A stretch of 64,000 nucleotides of DNA from Pedobacter sp. Bi126 (lineage in GTDB: Bacteria; Bacteroidota; Bacteroidia; Sphingobacteriales; Sphingobacteriaceae): positions 1 to 64,000 of the forward strand of contig NZ_CAKKMS010000003.1 of NCBI RefSeq assembly GCF_918698245.1, given 5' to 3'. Positions 10,001-16,875 of the stretch are shown one piece after another. Position 1 is the stretch's first letter, and every line of letters begins with the position of its first letter. The notes under the pieces are model-generated. The model was not told the origin of the DNA and made no database searches. It saw nothing but the letters and a program-made list of their open reading frames with translations. A program made the position numbers and the translations under genes.

Positions 10001-10234
10001 TTGGCAAGCGGTGCAGGTGCCGAATGGAAAAATGGTTTGGCCTGGGTTATTGTTGGTGGATTAACCAGTTCGTTATTCTTAACCTTAATTGTGGTGCCAG
10101 TAGTATACTTAATATTCGACAGAATGTTAGAACGTTTAGGCTTTAACAAAAAAGGAAAAACAATCGATGAGTTAATGGTAGAACCATACAAACACAAAGA
10201 TGTAAACGAATACGATTTAGATCACGGACATTAA
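7040..10234 (+). CDS. RND family multidrug efflux pump, inner-membrane permease
   Basis: 1064 residues of the AcrB/HAE-1 type. It has twelve membrane segments in the usual 1+5+1+5 order around two large periplasmic loops. TM4 carries the proton-relay pair in GILVDDAIVVLENIQRH (about 400). The first helix is preceded by ISIKRPSLVIVVF, the family's N-terminal signature. A C-terminal His-Asp-rich tail (HKDVNEYDLDHGH) follows TM12. It pumps substrates out by proton antiport. Substrates cannot be read from sequence: this subgroup includes both drug and lipid exporters. It is the last gene of the operon and is followed by a strong terminator. Confidence 0.96.
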   Translation: MKITDISIKRPSLVIVVFTALTLLGLLSYFSLGYELLPKFSNNVVSISTIYPGASPNEVENTVTKKIEDAVSSMENIKKINSVSFESLSTVTITLTDAANIDISLNDAQRKVNAILSDLPEDVKTPSLSKFSLDDLPVITMSASANMDDITFYDLIDKRIAPVISRVSGIAQVNLVGGSEREIQVSLDADKLQGYNLSVPQVQQLILSSNLDFPTGSVKTQNQDVLIRLSGKYRSMEELRNLVLTTTKDGAQIRLGDVADVQDSQKETEKLARIDRKASIAIQIIKQSDANAVEVSKGVHAIIAKLKTEYAANKLDIRIVNDSSIFTLESADAVIHDLILAVILVAFVMLFFLHSLRNALIVMVSIPVSLIATFIGISLFGFTLNLMSLLGLSLVVGILVDDAIVVLENIQRHMEMGKNKVRAASDATREIGFTVVSITFVIVVVFFPIAVSTGLVSNILRQFCIVVIIATLLSLVASFTIVPLIFSRFGKLERIEGKNLFGRFILWFEKQLKKFTLWITSILTWSLNHKALTLVMVVVMFLSSCGLLVGGFIGSEFFPKSDKGEFLVQLELPKDASLEQTNFLTQKAEAFLDKQPEITQLITTVGQSTGDFGGTQATAYKSEINVKLVERDERKGVSSDIFATKMSRALAKELIGAKVKTVPISILGIAENAPIQLVVMGSDLDSALKYAEGAQKVLAAIPGATEIKLSVEKGTPEINVQVDRDKMSAVGLTLQTVGSTMQTAFAGNTDGKYRKGEYEYDINIQYQNFNRQNIDDVRNLIFVNSDGKQIKLSQFATITEGSGPSQLERLNKSTSVSVKAQSIGRPTGTVVAEFQAKLEELQKNGKLKAPIGVSYSWAGDQENQSEGFGTLGIALLASIILVYLIMVALYDSFIYPLVVMFSLPLAVIGALLALALTNNSIGIFTILGLIMLMGLVAKNAIILVDFTNHLKAEGKETKEALVLANHARLRPILMTTIAMVFGMLPIALASGAGAEWKNGLAWVIVGGLTSSLFLTLIVVPVVYLIFDRMLERLGFNKKGKTIDELMVEPYKHKDVNEYDLDHGH

Positions 10235-10260
10235 TAAACATCCAGATTAACAATCAATTT

Positions 10261-10289
10261 AGCCCCGATCCCAAAATCGGGGCTTTTTT
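10261..10289 (+). terminator. Terminator of the RND efflux operon
   Basis: AGCCCCGAT pairs with ATCGGGGCT around a short loop, followed by six T residues. It lies 27 bases after the pump stop codon. Confidence 0.92.
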
Positions 10290-10596
10290 GTGGATTTTGT
10301 TTTAGCAACGGAAGCACAGAAAACACGGAAAATTTGTCCGCAAACGGGTACCCCAATCCGCAGCCATGGTTCGTGTCCGCGCGAACCATTTCTTTTTTGT
10401 CACGGAACGCGGAGGCATGGAAAATTATGCCTAATGAGTCGCCCATCAATTTTGCCAACCCAATACCTTCGCCATAATTGTGTGCGCTACGAACCATTTT
10501 ATTTTTCACTTGCTGCATTTAGAAATTTTGATGCCCAGATAATTATACAATGTTGTCTTCAAACAAATTATGTAGCAACATTGTATATTAGGGATT
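10290..10596. repeat. Intergenic stretch with degraded word-like repeats
   Basis: There is no convincing gene here, and the two opposed open frames are low-quality. The first part (about 10305-10420) holds fragments of the family described at 41027-41672: ACAGAAAACACGGAAAA and CACGGAACGCGGAGGCATGG. A hairpin at 10367-10389 (ATGGTTCG / CGAACCAT) resembles one at 28704-28727. The words CGAACCAT plus a T-rich tail recur at about 10490. Confidence 0.5.
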
Positions 10597-11400
10597 ATGT
10601 TTAAACTCATTCTAAGTCTGTTCCTGATCTGTTCTACCCTTCTGGTTAATGCCCAACACCCGCCTGTTTTCCCGGCGATGACTATTGATTCGAGCTTCGT
10701 TAAGGTTTCAAACTTAGATATCACGCTGGTAAAATACAGTTATAAACCTAATGGCATTAAATTTTTAGTTGTACATGATAATGAAGATACTGGCGTAAAA
10801 GCAGGTTTTGATTATATCCGCTGGAGCGGTGGCGAGCTCATCGACAGTCAATATGGCGGTGTAAGAGATTATTATTTCACCTATATGGATGATCAATATC
10901 GTATAGACCCCAATGCCATTTATACCGAGGTAGGTGTAAAAACAAGGTTAAAAAAAGACTTTTTCAGCTCTAACGAAGTTGAAAAAGCAATACTTAATGC
11001 AGGCAAACAAATTGTCGATTTTTACGATCCAAAAGCCACAGGTTATTTTTTAACCTTGCATAACAATGCCGATGGTGGTTTTGGCATTTCTTCTTATTTA
11101 CCAGGTTACGATTTAGCCAGCACTGCCGATTCTGTTTACATCAACTTTCAGATGGATGGCGATGATCTTGTTTACGTAACCGAAGCAAGGTTGTTCAGCA
11201 GCTTAAAAAAGGCCAATGTGAACGTAATTCTTCAATCTAAATTTGTTTCTAATGATGGCTCGCTTTCGGTTTATGCCATGCAAAATAATATTCCTTATAT
11301 TAATGTTGAGGTACAACACGGGCATCTGGACGAAAATTTAAGATTAATTGAGCTCGCTATTGCCGCCTTAAAAGAACATGGATTGGTGAAGAAAGAGTAG
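10597..11400 (+). CDS. Secreted protein of unknown function, amidohydrolase/peptidase-like
   Basis: 267 residues with a signal peptide cut after about residue 19 (TLLVNAQ). The mature protein has spaced polar motifs that look like metal ligands: VVHDNEDTG (about 58-66), TLHNNADGGFG (about 152-162) and NVEVQHGHLDENLRL (about 237-251). His-x-x-Glu followed later by His is reminiscent of M14-like carboxypeptidase and N-formylglutamate amidohydrolase folds, but I cannot place it in a family. It is monocistronic: a terminator precedes it and a repeat-filled gap follows. Its start follows TATATTAGGGATT directly, with no clear ribosome site. Confidence 0.7.
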   Translation: MFKLILSLFLICSTLLVNAQHPPVFPAMTIDSSFVKVSNLDITLVKYSYKPNGIKFLVVHDNEDTGVKAGFDYIRWSGGELIDSQYGGVRDYYFTYMDDQYRIDPNAIYTEVGVKTRLKKDFFSSNEVEKAILNAGKQIVDFYDPKATGYFLTLHNNADGGFGISSYLPGYDLASTADSVYINFQMDGDDLVYVTEARLFSSLKKANVNVILQSKFVSNDGSLSVYAMQNNIPYINVEVQHGHLDENLRLIELAIAALKEHGLVKKE

Positions 11401-11786
11401 ATTATTAAGCATTTTCATAGCTGCCCTTACTAAATTTGATATTTATGTACAGGTAGCGTGCTCCAAATGAAATAATGGTTTTAAAATTAGGAAATGATTG
11501 GCCTGTGGTTCTTGGAGGACAACAGTCCCGCTTTCCACTACAAGTCCTCGCTACGCTATGGGCTTTTCATTGCAATCGGGTTTAGGAACAAAGGCTGGTG
11601 CACCTTGCAACCCGACAAATGAAATGCTGTCGTGGCCAACTAGCCCCGGTTGAAGCGTTACCCTGCAGCAACGAGGTACGAGGAAGCAAAGCGTATAAGC
11701 GTAAAACGGGAAGACATTTACTGTTTTGCAGGGCCTTGCGCTCCAAATGATAAAAATATTTCTAACAGTTAAGTTAATCCCTAATA
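11401..11786. repeat. Gap with two inverted copies of a conserved intergenic element
   Basis: No gene. A minus-strand copy (about 11526-11586) and a plus-strand copy (about 11640-11715) share CTAAACCCG/CTAGCCCCG-like openings, an ACGAGG core and a closing CGGGA. The whole block is bracketed by direct repeats of GCTCCAAATGA at 11459-11469 and 11739-11749. Related copies lie at 16739-16845 and at 42296-42605. The high GC and palindromic make-up suggests a structured RNA or a small non-coding mobile element. Confidence 0.55.
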
Positions 11787-12992
11787 TTAGTTTATTGCTT
11801 TTATTTTTGTGATCAGAAAAGTAATCAGCAAACCGAACACAGAAATGATTGCAAAAGAATAACGCAGGCTGGACAGTTGCGAAATATAACCAATTAATGG
11901 TGGGCCAAACAAAAAGGCAAAATAACCGATACTCGAAACCATGGTTATGGCTTTACCAGCGGGTACTTTTTTATTGTTACCAGCTATGCTATATACCATT
12001 GGTACAATACTCGAAACGCCCAAGCCGATAAGCATAAAACCAAAAATAGCAACAATTAGGTTTGGAAATATTACGGCAAGCGCCATCCCTATCGATATAA
12101 TGGCACCACTGATCTGAAGAAGGTTTTTCCGCCCGAATTTACCGATTAAAAACACCCCTAAAAACCTTCCGCTGGCCATCATAAACATGAACGATGCATA
12201 ACCAATAATCGCTTTATTATGAGGCAATTTCACCACATCTTCAAAATAAATGGCACTCCAATCGAACATGGTACCTTCGGTGGCCATACTGCAAAAGGCG
12301 ATAACGCCTAGCAACACTAAAATACCTTGAGGCATGGTGAAAAACTTTGCCTTTTCCATCACGGCATCAGGTTTATTATAGTTAAGCAACTTTTTCCCGT
12401 TAAGCGCAACATTGCTTAAGGATATCAGTGCAATGATCCAAAAATGGGTGTACATGCCTAATTTTAGGTTAACCAGCCCCAGGGCAATTAAAGCTCCCGT
12501 TAAATTACCAATACTCCAAGCCCCATGGAAAGAACTCATAATGGGTTTGCCGTAATAATTTTCACCTGCGACCCCTTGAGTATTTAAAGCGATATTACAA
12601 AGGTTTCCGGTTATACCAAACAGCACCAAAAAAGCAGCCAACTGCCAACCAGTTGTGGCTAGTGCTAAAAAAGTTAATGCAATTGCATAAAGTGGCGCAG
12701 TTGCCCTTAGCATTTTCTTACTGCCAAAATGAGTGGTCAATTTCGCCGAAAAAAACATTGTTATAATCTGCCCCGCAGGTAATGCAAAGAGAATAGAGCC
12801 TAATTCTGCATCGTTTAGGCCCATAGAAGCTTTAAAAGTTGGAATCCTACTGGCCCAACTCGCAAAGCACACCCCTTGCATAAAATAAAAGGCAGATATT
12901 GCAAATCGTACTTGTTTCGGAGAGCTTTGCGCTAATACAGGTTTATCTTCTTGTTTACTTAAAATTCCCTGTTCTTGCGTACTTTCTTCCAA
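11787..12992 (-). CDS. MFS transporter, YbjJ-like
   Basis: 401 residues with about twelve hydrophobic helices. The opening FAISAFYFMQGVCFASWASR and the IPTFKASMGLNDAELGSIL loop are typical of the YbjJ group of the major facilitator superfamily. The N-terminal 28 residues are polar and cytoplasmic. Substrate is unknown. It lies 110 bases downstream of tenA on the same strand, with no terminator visible between them, so it may be the last gene of the TPP-riboswitch operon. If so, a role in uptake of a thiamine precursor is possible, but that is inference from position. Confidence 0.88.
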   Translation of the reverse strand: MEESTQEQGILSKQEDKPVLAQSSPKQVRFAISAFYFMQGVCFASWASRIPTFKASMGLNDAELGSILFALPAGQIITMFFSAKLTTHFGSKKMLRATAPLYAIALTFLALATTGWQLAAFLVLFGITGNLCNIALNTQGVAGENYYGKPIMSSFHGAWSIGNLTGALIALGLVNLKLGMYTHFWIIALISLSNVALNGKKLLNYNKPDAVMEKAKFFTMPQGILVLLGVIAFCSMATEGTMFDWSAIYFEDVVKLPHNKAIIGYASFMFMMASGRFLGVFLIGKFGRKNLLQISGAIISIGMALAVIFPNLIVAIFGFMLIGLGVSSIVPMVYSIAGNNKKVPAGKAITMVSSIGYFAFLFGPPLIGYISQLSSLRYSFAIISVFGLLITFLITKIKAIN

Positions 12993-13102
12993 AATGATGT
13001 TTTAAATTATAGATTGAATTGCAAAGTTCTTTAAATCTATTGGAAATACCGACAAGTTTTTAACATTTTATCAAAGAATTTAGAGCACACAGGGTTAAAA
13101 TA

Positions 13103-13756
13103 TTAAACTTTCCATTTTTCCAGTTCATAAGCACTATCCCAGAACATCCATTCTAAACGGGTTGCCATTTCGAAAGCATCCAGCATTTTTTGTTGGGTTG
13201 CTATATTTGACTGGGCTGCCAGTTGATCGGTAATATCGATCGCTTTTTCTACTGCAGCAGCAAACTCAACGCCTGCATACATATCGATCCACCTTTTGTA
13301 AGGATTTTCATCGCCATCTTGTTGTGCAAAAATATGATTGCCAACGGCTTTATAAATCCAAAAACATGGTAAAACAGCTGCTACTGCAATTTCTACATTG
13401 GCATAGGCAGCCTGACTAAGAATATAATTGGTATACAAAAGTGTAGATGGTGTGGGTCGCACCTCGCTAGCTAAACCAAATTCTACAAAATAACTTTCAT
13501 GTAAACTACGCTCAGCGAAAATTGCACCTGTAGAAAACCCGGCAAAGGCCATCACCAAATCTGCATCCTGCATGCGGCTACTAATGTTACTTAAGGTTCT
13601 GCCAAACTCCAAAAGGTAGTAGGCATCTTGTGCCAAATAAAAGATAAATTTTTCTATTGGCAAAGTGCCGTTGCCCAATTCAGTGTTAAAAGGCATTGCT
13701 AAAATTTTGCCATAAATGGGTTTAACCCTTTCCCAGGCCTGTGCACTCCACTTCAT
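13103..13756 (-). CDS. tenA: Aminopyrimidine aminohydrolase (thiaminase II family)
   Basis: TenA hydrolyses aminopyrimidine breakdown products of thiamine to HMP for salvage. The 217 residues are all-helical. Active-site positions known from Bacillus TenA are visible: Asp44 in LAQDAYY, the catalytic Cys131 in VLPCFWIYKAVG, and a C-terminal Glu-rich helix (ATRLEWMFWDSAYELEKW). The presence of the Cys places it in the TenA_C group rather than the Cys-less TenA_E group. Its ATG overlaps the thiD stop by four bases (ATGA), so it is translationally coupled to the kinase that uses its product. Confidence 0.94.
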   Translation of the reverse strand: MKWSAQAWERVKPIYGKILAMPFNTELGNGTLPIEKFIFYLAQDAYYLLEFGRTLSNISSRMQDADLVMAFAGFSTGAIFAERSLHESYFVEFGLASEVRPTPSTLLYTNYILSQAAYANVEIAVAAVLPCFWIYKAVGNHIFAQQDGDENPYKRWIDMYAGVEFAAAVEKAIDITDQLAAQSNIATQQKMLDAFEMATRLEWMFWDSAYELEKWKV

Positions 13757-14571
13757 TGTACAATTAGTTTTAAAGGTTCGAAAAAGTGGTTTAATGGCCC
13801 ATTGCCCTTGCCAGTTTTTGCCTCGCTACCAGCTTGTAACGCTTGACTAATATAGTTTTTTGCACTTTTAATTGCGATAAGCAAAGCGTTACCCTTAGCC
13901 ATTTCGGCAGCGATGGCCGAAGAAAGTGTACAACCTGTTCCATGTAGATTTTTAGAAGAAATAAAAGCACTTTCCAATATAACAGGTGCATCGTTTCCTG
14001 AGATAAAAACATCGTAAATGATTGGGCCGATTAAATGTCCGCCTTTTATTAAAACGGCTTTTGCACCCTTTTTAATGATTTTTCTACCCGCCGCAATCAT
14101 GCCATCGAGATTATGGATCTCCTGCCCTGAAAGGATAATGGCCTCGTCTATATTTGGGGTAACCAATGTCACCAAGGGGAATAATTTTTCAACTAACTGG
14201 GTAACGGTATCAGCTTCGATTAACCGATCGCCACTGGTGGCCACCATAACAGGATCTAAAATAACGGGAACATCTTGATTATAGTTTTTTAATTCCTTTT
14301 CGATTACCTGCACTACTTCAGCACGGTTGATCATGCCGATTTTAATGGCTACTGGCGCTATATCTCCCAATACTGCCTGTAACTGATCTTTAATCATTTC
14401 TGCCGGGATGCCATGCACCGACCGCACACCCATTGTATTTTGTGCCGTTACAGCTGTGATTACCGAGGTGCCAAAACAGCCCAAAGCAGAAAAGGTTTTT
14501 AAATCGGCCTGGATGCCCGCACCACCTCCACTATCTGAGCCGGCTATTGTTAATACATTAATATAATTCAT
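13753..14571 (-). CDS. thiD: Hydroxymethylpyrimidine/phosphomethylpyrimidine kinase
   Basis: ThiD phosphorylates HMP and then HMP-P, giving the pyrimidine half of thiamine phosphate. The 272 residues show the ribokinase-like fold: [19 protein letters not shown] near the N-terminus binds the substrate, DPVMVATSG (106-114) is conserved, and GTGC at 211-214 forms the anion hole and catalytic Cys. It is the first gene after a TPP riboswitch, which starts about 80 bases upstream, and overlaps tenA. The start is fixed by the [17 protein letters not shown] opening. Confidence 0.96.
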   Translation of the reverse strand: MNYINVLTIAGSDSGGGAGIQADLKTFSALGCFGTSVITAVTAQNTMGVRSVHGIPAEMIKDQLQAVLGDIAPVAIKIGMINRAEVVQVIEKELKNYNQDVPVILDPVMVATSGDRLIEADTVTQLVEKLFPLVTLVTPNIDEAIILSGQEIHNLDGMIAAGRKIIKKGAKAVLIKGGHLIGPIIYDVFISGNDAPVILESAFISSKNLHGTGCTLSSAIAAEMAKGNALLIAIKSAKNYISQALQAGSEAKTGKGNGPLNHFFEPLKLIVQ

Positions 14572-14577
14572 TGCTTA

Positions 14578-14630
14578 AAGACTTCATTTTGTTGTACAAC
14601 TTCAGGAGTCTTCAAATGCAGTATGCATTT
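14578..14630 (-). promoter_or_regulatory. Hairpins between TPP aptamer and thiD start (candidate expression platform)
   Basis: Two inverted repeats sit between the aptamer and the start codon. AAATGCA/TGCATTT with a three-base loop spans 14614-14630. AAGACT/AGTCTT (14607-14612 with 14578-14584) closes a larger loop that ends 7 bases before the ATG. No U-run follows, so control at translation initiation seems more likely than termination. Confidence 0.45.
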
Positions 14631-14651
14631 TGCGCAATTTTTGCAGACAAA

Positions 14652-14808
14652 CTAATTTCCTACGCCGGCATTATCCGGATCAGGTTCATTTGAGGTTGAT
14701 GGTTGGAGGGTTTTAAGGCTGAAGGAATCACCCTCTACCTTTTTACCTTCTACCTTTAACCTCAAAATGGGTATGTTCTCAGCCAACTTATTTGAAGGCA
14801 CCCCTAAA
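14652..14808 (-). promoter_or_regulatory. TPP riboswitch (THI element)
   Basis: The minus strand carries the conserved aptamer blocks in order: GGGGTGCC, GGCTGAGA, ATACCC, GAACCTGATCCGGATAATGC and CCGGCGTAGGAAA. The P3 arm is greatly expanded: TTTGAGGTT and AACCTCAAA form its base, and about 60 bases rich in GGTAGA and CCCTC words fill it. It precedes thiD-tenA, which fits feedback control by thiamine pyrophosphate. Confidence 0.96.
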
Positions 14809-14875
14809 GTTTTATTTTGTAGCGCAATATAGGGCTTTTTTTATTCTTCGTTTATATAAAGGAATTATATAAGAA

Positions 14876-14920
14876 GAGTTGTCAACTTAATAGCGAGAAG
14901 CCCATTAAAGTTGGCAACTC
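14876..14920. repeat. GAGTTGTCAACTT inverted repeat, copy 1
   Basis: GAGTTGTCAACTT (14876-14888) is followed by AAAGTTGGCAACTC (14907-14920) with a short spacer. A near-identical inverted repeat lies at 16648-16694 on the other side of the 14985-16532 gene. Each half-site is itself nearly palindromic. Confidence 0.6.
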
Positions 14921-14930
14921 AAAAAACAAA

Positions 14931-14953
14931 AACCCCGATTTTACACCGGGGCT
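14931..14953 (-). terminator. Terminator of the choice-of-anchor I lipoprotein gene
   Basis: On the minus strand AGCCCCGGTG pairs with the ATCGGGGTT side, and T-rich sequence follows. It lies 32 bases beyond the stop codon. Confidence 0.8.
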
Positions 14954-14984
14954 AAACATAATAATTAATAAAGGGATAGAGAGA

Positions 14985-16532
14985 CTATATTTTATCGGGC
15001 TGATAGAACCGAACGGTACCATCTCCCTCGTTTGAAACAATCAACAAACTTCTTCCGTTAGGGCTATCTTTTGGCTTAACAAACAGTAAACCTTCAGGGG
15101 CATCGCCCGTAGAGAATAGTTGAACAAATTTTGGTGAGGCTGGTATAGTTACATCATAAACAGCAATCATATCTGCACGTTCCATACCAATAAAAGCTAA
15201 GGTTTGCCCATTTACCTGTGCAACGGTTACACTTTCAACCTCTACACCTTTATTGTCAGACCGATCATCATCGTATTTACCTGCATCAATTACATGCTGT
15301 TCTAAATCTTTACCAATGTTGGCTACCAAAGCTCCAGTATTTGCATTAAGGATGCTCACACTTCTTCCACCTGTTGAGTATAATTCCTGATATACTTTAT
15401 TAGTACCAACTAAGGTATAACCAACAGTATTTGTTACCGTAAGCCTTCCTAAATTAGCGTCTAACTGTAAGGTTGCAGCGTTCGGGAATTTAGCTGCATC
15501 TAATACAAGATCTTTTACGCGCACCTCTTCTTTTGCATCTTTTGGTGTATAATCCTGCCTGGTATCGCCTTCATTGGCCAAGGCCAGATAGGCAGTACCG
15601 CCAGCAGTAAAATATGAGATTGCATCTGGCAGGTAAAAAGCCTTGATTGGCCATGTACCTAAAACTTTTTTACTGTCTTTATCGCTTACATCAAAGGCAT
15701 TATCGGTCAGGCTGATGTCTCTAGTGCCTAAGGGATTGATTTTGGTAATGCTTCCACCAACGATATCTATTTCGGCAACGCCATTGTTCTCCTGTAGAGT
15801 AACGTATGCTTTTTTAGAATCAGCGCTTACTGCAATATATTCTGGTTCGATATCTTGTGTAAAACTTGCATTTAAACCATAAATCCTGAAACCACCTGCA
15901 AGCAAAGTTGCTTTTTGCGATTCAAAAGCGGCGAAACCTAATGTTTTTACAGCATAGTTGTCTTTGATGTTGATGATCGAAATGGTTCCTTTAGGATCAA
16001 CGGTATAGGCAAGATTTGGTTCACCTTCGTTAGCCGATAAAATGTAATTTCCATCGGGGCTGAAAGTTACCATATCGGGCATGGCACCAACCGTTATTTT
16101 TTTAACCTCTTCTAAAGTTGATGTTTTTAATACCACTACATCACCATTTCCCTGCTTATCTGCACCATCTAAAGCGATTGCTAATAAACCATTACTTACG
16201 GCCACGCTATTAATACCAGCGTTATTTGGGTATAATAAGGTTTTTAATTTTGTAACGGTTGGGTATTTACTCATATCAACTACATCAACCTTGGTTCCGC
16301 CATCGTTACTCACCACAAATAATTGCTTGGTTAAGGGATCGTAAGCCGAAATTTCTGAAGCAAATTCTCCACCTAAATCAATAGAAGCGGTTTCTTTAAA
16401 ACTGTCGATTTTTTCAGGAACGATCGCTTCAACAGGGGGATCTACAATCGGATCGTCAGTTGGATCTTTTTTGCAGGCAGTAAATGCCAATGAAGCAATA
16501 AGGATTGCACCAAATAGTTTTTTACAGTTCAT
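14985..16532 (-). CDS. Choice-of-anchor I family lipoprotein (beta-propeller)
   Basis: 515 residues. The signal peptide ends in the lipobox LAFTAC (Cys 20), followed by a KKDP-rich, Asp/Pro-rich linker of about 25 residues that projects the protein from the membrane. The rest is a beta-propeller built of repeats such as KLKTLLYPNNAGINSVAVSN and MVTFSPDGNYILSANEGEPN. The latter is the hallmark of the choice-of-anchor I group, whose members are often phosphoesterase-like or of unknown activity. The late motif STGDAPEGLLFVKP is also typical. No catalytic residues can be identified. The gene stands alone between two copies of an inverted repeat. Confidence 0.88.
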   Translation of the reverse strand: MNCKKLFGAILIASLAFTACKKDPTDDPIVDPPVEAIVPEKIDSFKETASIDLGGEFASEISAYDPLTKQLFVVSNDGGTKVDVVDMSKYPTVTKLKTLLYPNNAGINSVAVSNGLLAIALDGADKQGNGDVVVLKTSTLEEVKKITVGAMPDMVTFSPDGNYILSANEGEPNLAYTVDPKGTISIINIKDNYAVKTLGFAAFESQKATLLAGGFRIYGLNASFTQDIEPEYIAVSADSKKAYVTLQENNGVAEIDIVGGSITKINPLGTRDISLTDNAFDVSDKDSKKVLGTWPIKAFYLPDAISYFTAGGTAYLALANEGDTRQDYTPKDAKEEVRVKDLVLDAAKFPNAATLQLDANLGRLTVTNTVGYTLVGTNKVYQELYSTGGRSVSILNANTGALVANIGKDLEQHVIDAGKYDDDRSDNKGVEVESVTVAQVNGQTLAFIGMERADMIAVYDVTIPASPKFVQLFSTGDAPEGLLFVKPKDSPNGRSLLIVSNEGDGTVRFYQPDKI

Positions 16533-16647
16533 GGTTTTTTAATATCTGAACCGCAAAAATAGCCGCACATAACGCTAATTTTAGGTGTTGTTTGTTATCA
16601 TTTCATTAAGAAAATATAAAGACTGAAGGGGAAGAAGTATTTTTCGA

Positions 16648-16694
16648 AGAGTTGTCAACTTTAATAATCAACTTGTTAGAAAGTTGACAACTCT
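16648..16694. repeat. GAGTTGTCAACTT inverted repeat, copy 2
   Basis: AGAGTTGTCAACTTT (16648-16662) and AAGTTGACAACTCT (16681-16694) form perfect arms around an 18-base spacer. This matches the element at 14876-14920. Confidence 0.6.
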
Positions 16695-16703
16695 AAAATT
16701 AAA

Positions 16704-16729
16704 AAAGCCGACAATTTCTTATCGGCTTT
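16704..16729 (-). terminator. Probable terminator downstream of lpdA
   Basis: The minus-strand stem AAAGCCGA/TCGGCTTT is followed by T residues. It lies about 145 bases beyond the lpdA stop, with a repeat element between. Confidence 0.6.
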
Positions 16730-16738
16730 AGGTTTTTG

Positions 16739-16845
16739 CATGAGGGATAGCAGTGTAAATCCTTTTGTTGTTAGCTGAAAGCACAACAAAAGATTGAAAC
16801 GTATAGCCCGACCCTTGCGCAGCTTGGGACATGCCCAAAATATTA
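16739..16845 (+). repeat. Conserved intergenic element with 10-bp hairpin (copy 3)
   Basis: It opens with GAGGGATAGCAGTG and has a perfect 10-base stem, CTTTTGTTGT (16762-16771) with ACAACAAAAG (16783-16792), and an inner GCT/AGC. It closes with GATTGAAACGTATAGCCCGA and a second small palindrome. Its arrangement is the same as that at 11640-11715. Together with the lpdA terminator and an inverted repeat, it fills the 16533-16875 gap. Confidence 0.55.
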
Positions 16846-16875
16846 AATTAATTAATCGACAGTAACATCGATCGA

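Noticed and set aside
10231..10604. Two opposed frames of about 95-105 codons
   Set aside because: They overlap each other on opposite strands, include the terminator of the pump operon and word-like repeats, and have no plausible protein features.
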